A DNA stretch of 17,490 nucleotides from contig JBCCVR010000166.1 in assembly GCA_039194995.1 (NCBI GenBank), positions 1 to 17,490 of the forward strand, read 5' to 3'. Of this stretch, positions 15,071 to 17,490 are shown one piece after another. The stretch comes from CCY15215 sp039194995. GTDB lineage: Bacteria > Cyanobacteriota > Cyanobacteriia > Cyanobacteriales > Spirulinaceae. The notes beneath the pieces are model-generated. The model did no database searches, was not told where the DNA came from, and saw only the letters and a list, made by a program, of their open reading frames with translations. The position numbers and the translations under genes were made by a program. Position 1 is the stretch's first letter, and every line of letters starts with the position of its first letter.

Positions 15071-15124
15071 GAGCCATTCTGAGAAGTGTATTTTAAGGGG
15101 GGAGTATTGCTCTCTCTACTTTCT

Positions 15125-15541
15125 ATGAAAATAACGCAAATTTTTTCTCTTGCTTGCATATTTTTTGCGAGTGCGGTCAATTTTCCCGCTCGAGCCGGAG
15201 GCTCTCTGATGTTAAGCGATATTGCACCTCTCGTCGCACAATCTTCACAACTCGAAGCAGAAATTGAGAAGATGTTAACAGAAACAGACCGTACAATCGC
15301 AGAAATTGTTTGTATTGGTGGCAGAGTTTCCGGACGATATGGCGGCTTAGGAGGCGCGAGATTTGCACCTTTTCGTTGTTTATTCGGAGAAGAACTGCTA
15401 ATCATTGAAGCCGATAATCTTGTTTCTCTACCAGATGATTCCTCCTTTTCTTTAGAAGAACTTCCCCATCGCGAAACCTTCCCAGAGGGGATGACTCTTT
15501 CCTTTCAGTTGCGATCGTGGTCTTGGGGAAAAGTTGAATAG
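15125..15541 (+). CDS. Small exported protein of unknown function
   Basis: A 138-residue protein that I do not recognise. From the ATG at 15125 it begins with a textbook signal peptide (MKITQIFSLACIFFASAVNFPARA) with predicted cleavage after Ala24. An upstream in-frame ATG at 15086 would place 13 extra residues before it and is less likely. The mature part has a short charged helix (SSQLEAEIEKMLTETDRTIAE, about 40-60) and two cysteines (63 and 85) flanking a Gly-rich loop RVSGRYGGLGGARF that could form a disulfide. The C terminus (MTLSFQLRSWSWGKVE) looks like beta strands. It is probably periplasmic. It is divergent from the HAD phosphatase gene and stands before another small exported protein gene. 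Confidence 0.7.
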   Translation: MKITQIFSLACIFFASAVNFPARAGGSLMLSDIAPLVAQSSQLEAEIEKMLTETDRTIAEIVCIGGRVSGRYGGLGGARFAPFRCLFGEELLIIEADNLVSLPDDSSFSLEELPHRETFPEGMTLSFQLRSWSWGKVE

Positions 15542-15706
15542 CCCGAAAATTAAACTGTTTTTGGGATTGTTCTTCGAGATCGAGATGGGCGATCCGATTC
15601 ATTGAATCTTTATTATTCTTGCAATTCCTGCGATCGAATCTTTAATCTCTCCTCCGGAATTAGCTGGTAGGGTATGGAGGTAAAATCTTTGCAGGGGAAA
15701 GAAAAG

Positions 15707-16051
15707 ATGAAAGAGCGGACATTTTTTTCAGTCTTTGGCATCTTATTATTAGGTGTAGCGATCGCGGGGGTCGGCGTTGAATTTTTCGCAGCAGCTTCCA
15801 CGGATCTTGATAACTGCTTTCTCAGTCCTCACGATCGAGGCTGTGAAAACAATCTGCCCATTATCCGAAATCGAGGAGAAGGCGAAGAGAACGATTTAGA
15901 GAAAGATGTAGAGAGTAAGTTTATTTCGGGAAGCCTATCCGATTACTTTAACCGACCCGTTTTAGATGGAGGGGTCATAGAAAATTTGCAAGTCACAAAT
16001 TTGCAAGTCACAAATTTGCAAGCAGGATATCTATCCGGTCATTTTGAATAA
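15707..16051 (+). CDS. Small membrane-anchored protein with NLQVT repeats
   Basis: A 114-residue protein of unknown function. The ATG at 15707 is preferred over an in-frame ATG at 15674 because AGGGGA lies about nine bases upstream and it gives a compact Lys/Arg-then-hydrophobic start (MKERTFFSVFGILLLGVAIAG). That segment is an uncleaved anchor or a signal peptide, with a possible AAA cleavage site near residue 30. The remainder is acidic and polar (RNRGEGEENDLEKDVE), with Cys37 and Cys46. Near the C terminus NLQVT-NLQVT-NLQAG forms three five-residue units, encoded by a 15-bp DNA repeat. The x-N-L-x-x spacing resembles pentapeptide-repeat proteins, but three units are too few to assign that family. 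No function is proposed. Confidence 0.65.
   Translation: MKERTFFSVFGILLLGVAIAGVGVEFFAAASTDLDNCFLSPHDRGCENNLPIIRNRGEGEENDLEKDVESKFISGSLSDYFNRPVLDGGVIENLQVTNLQVTNLQAGYLSGHFE
15984..16022 (+). repeat. 15-bp in-frame tandem repeat
   Basis: ATTTGCAAGTCACAA occurs at 15984-15998 and 15999-16013, followed by a partial third copy (ATTTGCAAG) at 16014-16022. The unit is a multiple of three and encodes the five-residue repeat near the end of the small membrane-anchored protein, so copy-number change would not break the frame. Confidence 0.95.
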
Positions 16052-16107
16052 AGTGCCAAAGAGACTCACTATAAATTATATGTCACTGTCTATTTTTATC
16101 CCGAATA

Positions 16108-16950
16108 ATGGATTTCTCTTCTCCCAGACAATTTGCCCTCAGACAACAGTTTCAGAGGGAGATCGGGCAAGCAGAGTCGCAGATCGATTTAGCCAAAGCA
16201 GCACTCTATATTGCTTGCGAGGAATATGCAGATCTCGATCCCGAAGAATATCTCAATGCCTTGGATATCATGGCACAAGAGGTGAAAAAGCGCTTGCCGG
16301 AAACTGCCTATCCCTTAAAAACCATTCAAATTTTTAATCACTACTTTTATGAAGAGTTACAATTTCAAGGCGATCGCGAAAACTACTACGATCCCCGCAA
16401 TAGTTTTTTGAATAAAGTTCTCGATCGCCGCCGAGGCATTCCCATTACTTTATCTCTCGTTTATCTGGAAATTGCCAAGCGCATTGATTTTCCCATGGTG
16501 GGAATCAATATGCCCGGGCATTTCCTCATCCGTCCGGATTTTGACGATGCGGGAATCTTTGTCGATGTCTTCAATAATGGCGAAATTCTCTTCGAACAGG
16601 ATTGCGAAACCCTTCTCGAACAGATTTACAATCAACCCGTCAAACTCGAGCCGCACTTTTTTGCCCCCGTCACCAAAAAACGGTTTTTAGCTCGCATGTT
16701 GACCAATCTAAAATTAATTTACCTCAATCGCCAAAAATTGAAGCAAGCGGTTACTGCGGTGGAACGGATTTTGCTGCTTTTTCCCGATACTCTCGCTGAA
16801 ATTCGCGATCGCGGTTTGCTTTACTATCGGTTAAATCTCTGGAGTCAAGCTAAATCCGATTTAGAATTTTATGTCAATAATGCACCACCAACTCTAGAGA
16901 CTCGTCAAATTCGCCAACTTCTGGAGCGCTTAGATGAGAGCGAGGAATAA
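16108..16950 (+). CDS. SirB1 family protein (transglutaminase-like plus TPR)
   Basis: A 280-residue cytoplasmic protein of the SirB1 (Transglut_core2) family, widespread in cyanobacteria but without a settled biochemical role. The core spans about residues 40-190. It includes NSFLNKVLDRRRGIPITLSLVYLEIAKR (98-125) and GINMPGHFLIR (132-142), with the conserved GHF His138 and the following acidic strand IFVDVFNNGEILF. The position at GIPITLS has no cysteine, so classical transglutaminase or protease chemistry is unlikely. Residues about 193-275 form a TPR-like helical pair (LTNLKLIYLNRQKLKQAV…; RDRGLLYYRLNLWSQAKSDLEFYV). The length is normal. The ATG at 16108 gives the usual short N-terminal helix; no clear ribosome-binding site is present. 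It lies 56 bases after the small membrane protein gene. Confidence 0.9.
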   Translation: MDFSSPRQFALRQQFQREIGQAESQIDLAKAALYIACEEYADLDPEEYLNALDIMAQEVKKRLPETAYPLKTIQIFNHYFYEELQFQGDRENYYDPRNSFLNKVLDRRRGIPITLSLVYLEIAKRIDFPMVGINMPGHFLIRPDFDDAGIFVDVFNNGEILFEQDCETLLEQIYNQPVKLEPHFFAPVTKKRFLARMLTNLKLIYLNRQKLKQAVTAVERILLLFPDTLAEIRDRGLLYYRLNLWSQAKSDLEFYVNNAPPTLETRQIRQLLERLDESEE

Positions 16951-16977
16951 GTTTTTGGGGTGTATCTCAAAATCGGA

Positions 16978-17015
16978 GATCCCCCTAAATCCACCTTAAT
17001 AAGGGGGACTTTGAA
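16978..17015 (+). repeat. Dispersed cyanobacterial hairpin repeat (CCCCCTAAATCC…AAGGGGG)
   Basis: The segment GATCCCCCTAAATCCACCTT, then AATAAGGGGGACTTTG, resembles a dispersed intergenic repeat common in cyanobacterial genomes. CCACCTT (16991-16997) and AAGGGGG (17001-17007) form a 7-bp stem with one mismatch and a three-base loop. It lies in the 191-base gap between the SirB1-family gene and the next gene, which otherwise holds only a HIP1 site at 17049-17056. Confidence 0.75.
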
Positions 17016-17128
17016 TTCTCCCGCCCTATTTCGGTGCTCTAGAGCAAGGCGATCGCTAAATAGCATCATTCGTGTTTTGATAGTATTTTGCAGAGCCATC
17101 TCCTTCGCGGGTGATGCGATACGAATTC

Positions 17129-17134
17129 GAGGAG
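17129..17134 (+). promoter_or_regulatory. Strong Shine-Dalgarno that selects a TTG start
   Basis: GAGGAG lies seven bases before the TTG at 17142. No ATG or GTG gives a better N terminus for the downstream membrane protein, so this site decides the start. Confidence 0.7.
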
Positions 17135-17141
17135 AATCACT

Positions 17142-17474
17142 TTGAAGCGGTTAAATGTTGCACCATCGGGAAAACCCAGTGCTATCAATATTGTTTTTGT
17201 GGGTTTCATTGCGGTTGCCATTCTCTTTGCCGGGTATACGGGCAAAATGGAAGCAGTGACTCAAGCCAGTTTTGAATCCGCCAAAACTGCCGTCAATCTG
17301 GCGATCGGTTTAATTGGCGTAATGGCTTTTTGGCTGGGGATGGTGCGGGTATTAGAAGCCGGAGGACTCATGTATGGTCTGGCGAATATCCTGAAACCCT
17401 TGATGGTGAAGTTGTTTCCGGATGTCCCCCCCACCCAAACCGCCAAGGGAGCCATGGTGCTCAATATAGCTTGA
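17142..17474 (+). CDS. SpmA-like nucleoside-recognition membrane protein, 3' end missing or broken
   Basis: The N-terminal part of an inner-membrane protein of the nucleoside recognition (Gate)/spore maturation protein SpmA-like family; its transport or other role in cyanobacteria is not established. The start is TTG with a strong GAGGAG site. Visible are a hydrophobic helix (about residues 15-33), TQASFESAKTAVNLAIGLIGVMAFWLGMVRVLEAGG (about 40-75), and LFPDVPPTQTAKGAMVLNIA at the end. Family members continue ANMLGLGNAATP with many more helices. Here a TGA (17472-17474) replaces the codon after NIA, yet the last bases (GGG TTG G) still fit the expected Gly-Leu in the original frame, only 16 bases from the window edge. 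A sequencing or assembly error is likelier than a true truncation. Confidence 0.75.
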   Translation: MKRLNVAPSGKPSAINIVFVGFIAVAILFAGYTGKMEAVTQASFESAKTAVNLAIGLIGVMAFWLGMVRVLEAGGLMYGLANILKPLMVKLFPDVPPTQTAKGAMVLNIA

Positions 17475-17490
17475 AAAAATGTGGGGTTGG

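Larger units (their letters stand above)
186..17056. repeat. Dispersed HIP1 palindromes (GCGATCGC)
   Basis: Around 35 copies of the octamer GCGATCGC were counted by eye, both within genes and between them; examples start at 186, 484, 632, 1778, 3240, 3877, 4249, 4364, 4531, 7477, 14637 and 17049. HIP1 is highly over-represented in many cyanobacteria. The distribution is uneven: none occurs between 4539 and 7476. The span given runs from the first to the last copy and is not one continuous element. Confidence 0.9.

Overview
The window looks like cyanobacterial chromosome. The palindrome HIP1 (GCGATCGC) occurs roughly once per 500 bp (about 35 copies by eye), a cyanobacterial hallmark. There is also a heptanucleotide tandem repeat and a CCCCCTAAATCC…AAGGGGG hairpin repeat, both typical of filamentous or colonial cyanobacteria. 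The genus cannot be fixed from this sequence. No rRNA, tRNA, CRISPR array, transposase or prophage gene was seen, and no gene-free stretch exceeds 300 bases. Bases 1-119 are AT-rich with nothing recognisable.

Region A (120-4337) is housekeeping. A small Cys-rich conserved protein (minus strand) diverges from a plus-strand series: glyA (serine hydroxymethyltransferase), a WecA/MraY-family polyprenyl-phosphate sugar-phosphate transferase, and cinA. A 7-bp tandem repeat lies between glyA and the transferase gene. A HIP1-built hairpin separates cinA from the convergent cluster that follows.

Region B (4425-9821, minus strand) is a four-gene unit. In transcription order it holds a DUF3326 protein, a divergent Orn/Lys/Arg-decarboxylase-fold PLP enzyme, a CrtI/CrtO-like FAD oxidoreductase and a DMT/EamA transporter. 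It is preceded by a good promoter (TTGACA, 18 bp, extended -10). The last two genes lie in the longest HIP1-free stretch of the window, which hints at a different origin. The order PLP enzyme, oxidoreductase, exporter suggests a small specialised-metabolite module, but its substrate is unknown.

Region C (9945-14218, minus strand) is a three-gene unit: two paralogous type I periplasmic binding proteins (Leu/Ile/Val-binding family) followed, with no spacer, by a transmembrane dCache-HAMP class III cyclase whose residues predict ATP as substrate. No ABC permease or ATPase is present. The parsimonious reading is a ligand-sensing cAMP module rather than a transporter. This and region B are the most interesting content.

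Region D (14324-17490) holds a CbbY-like HAD phosphatase (minus), two small exported or membrane-anchored proteins of unknown function (one with a 15-bp tandem repeat encoding NLQVT), a SirB1-family protein, a dispersed hairpin repeat, and the 5' part of a SpmA-like nucleoside-recognition membrane protein. That last gene is broken by a stop codon 16 bases before the window ends, probably an end-of-contig artefact.
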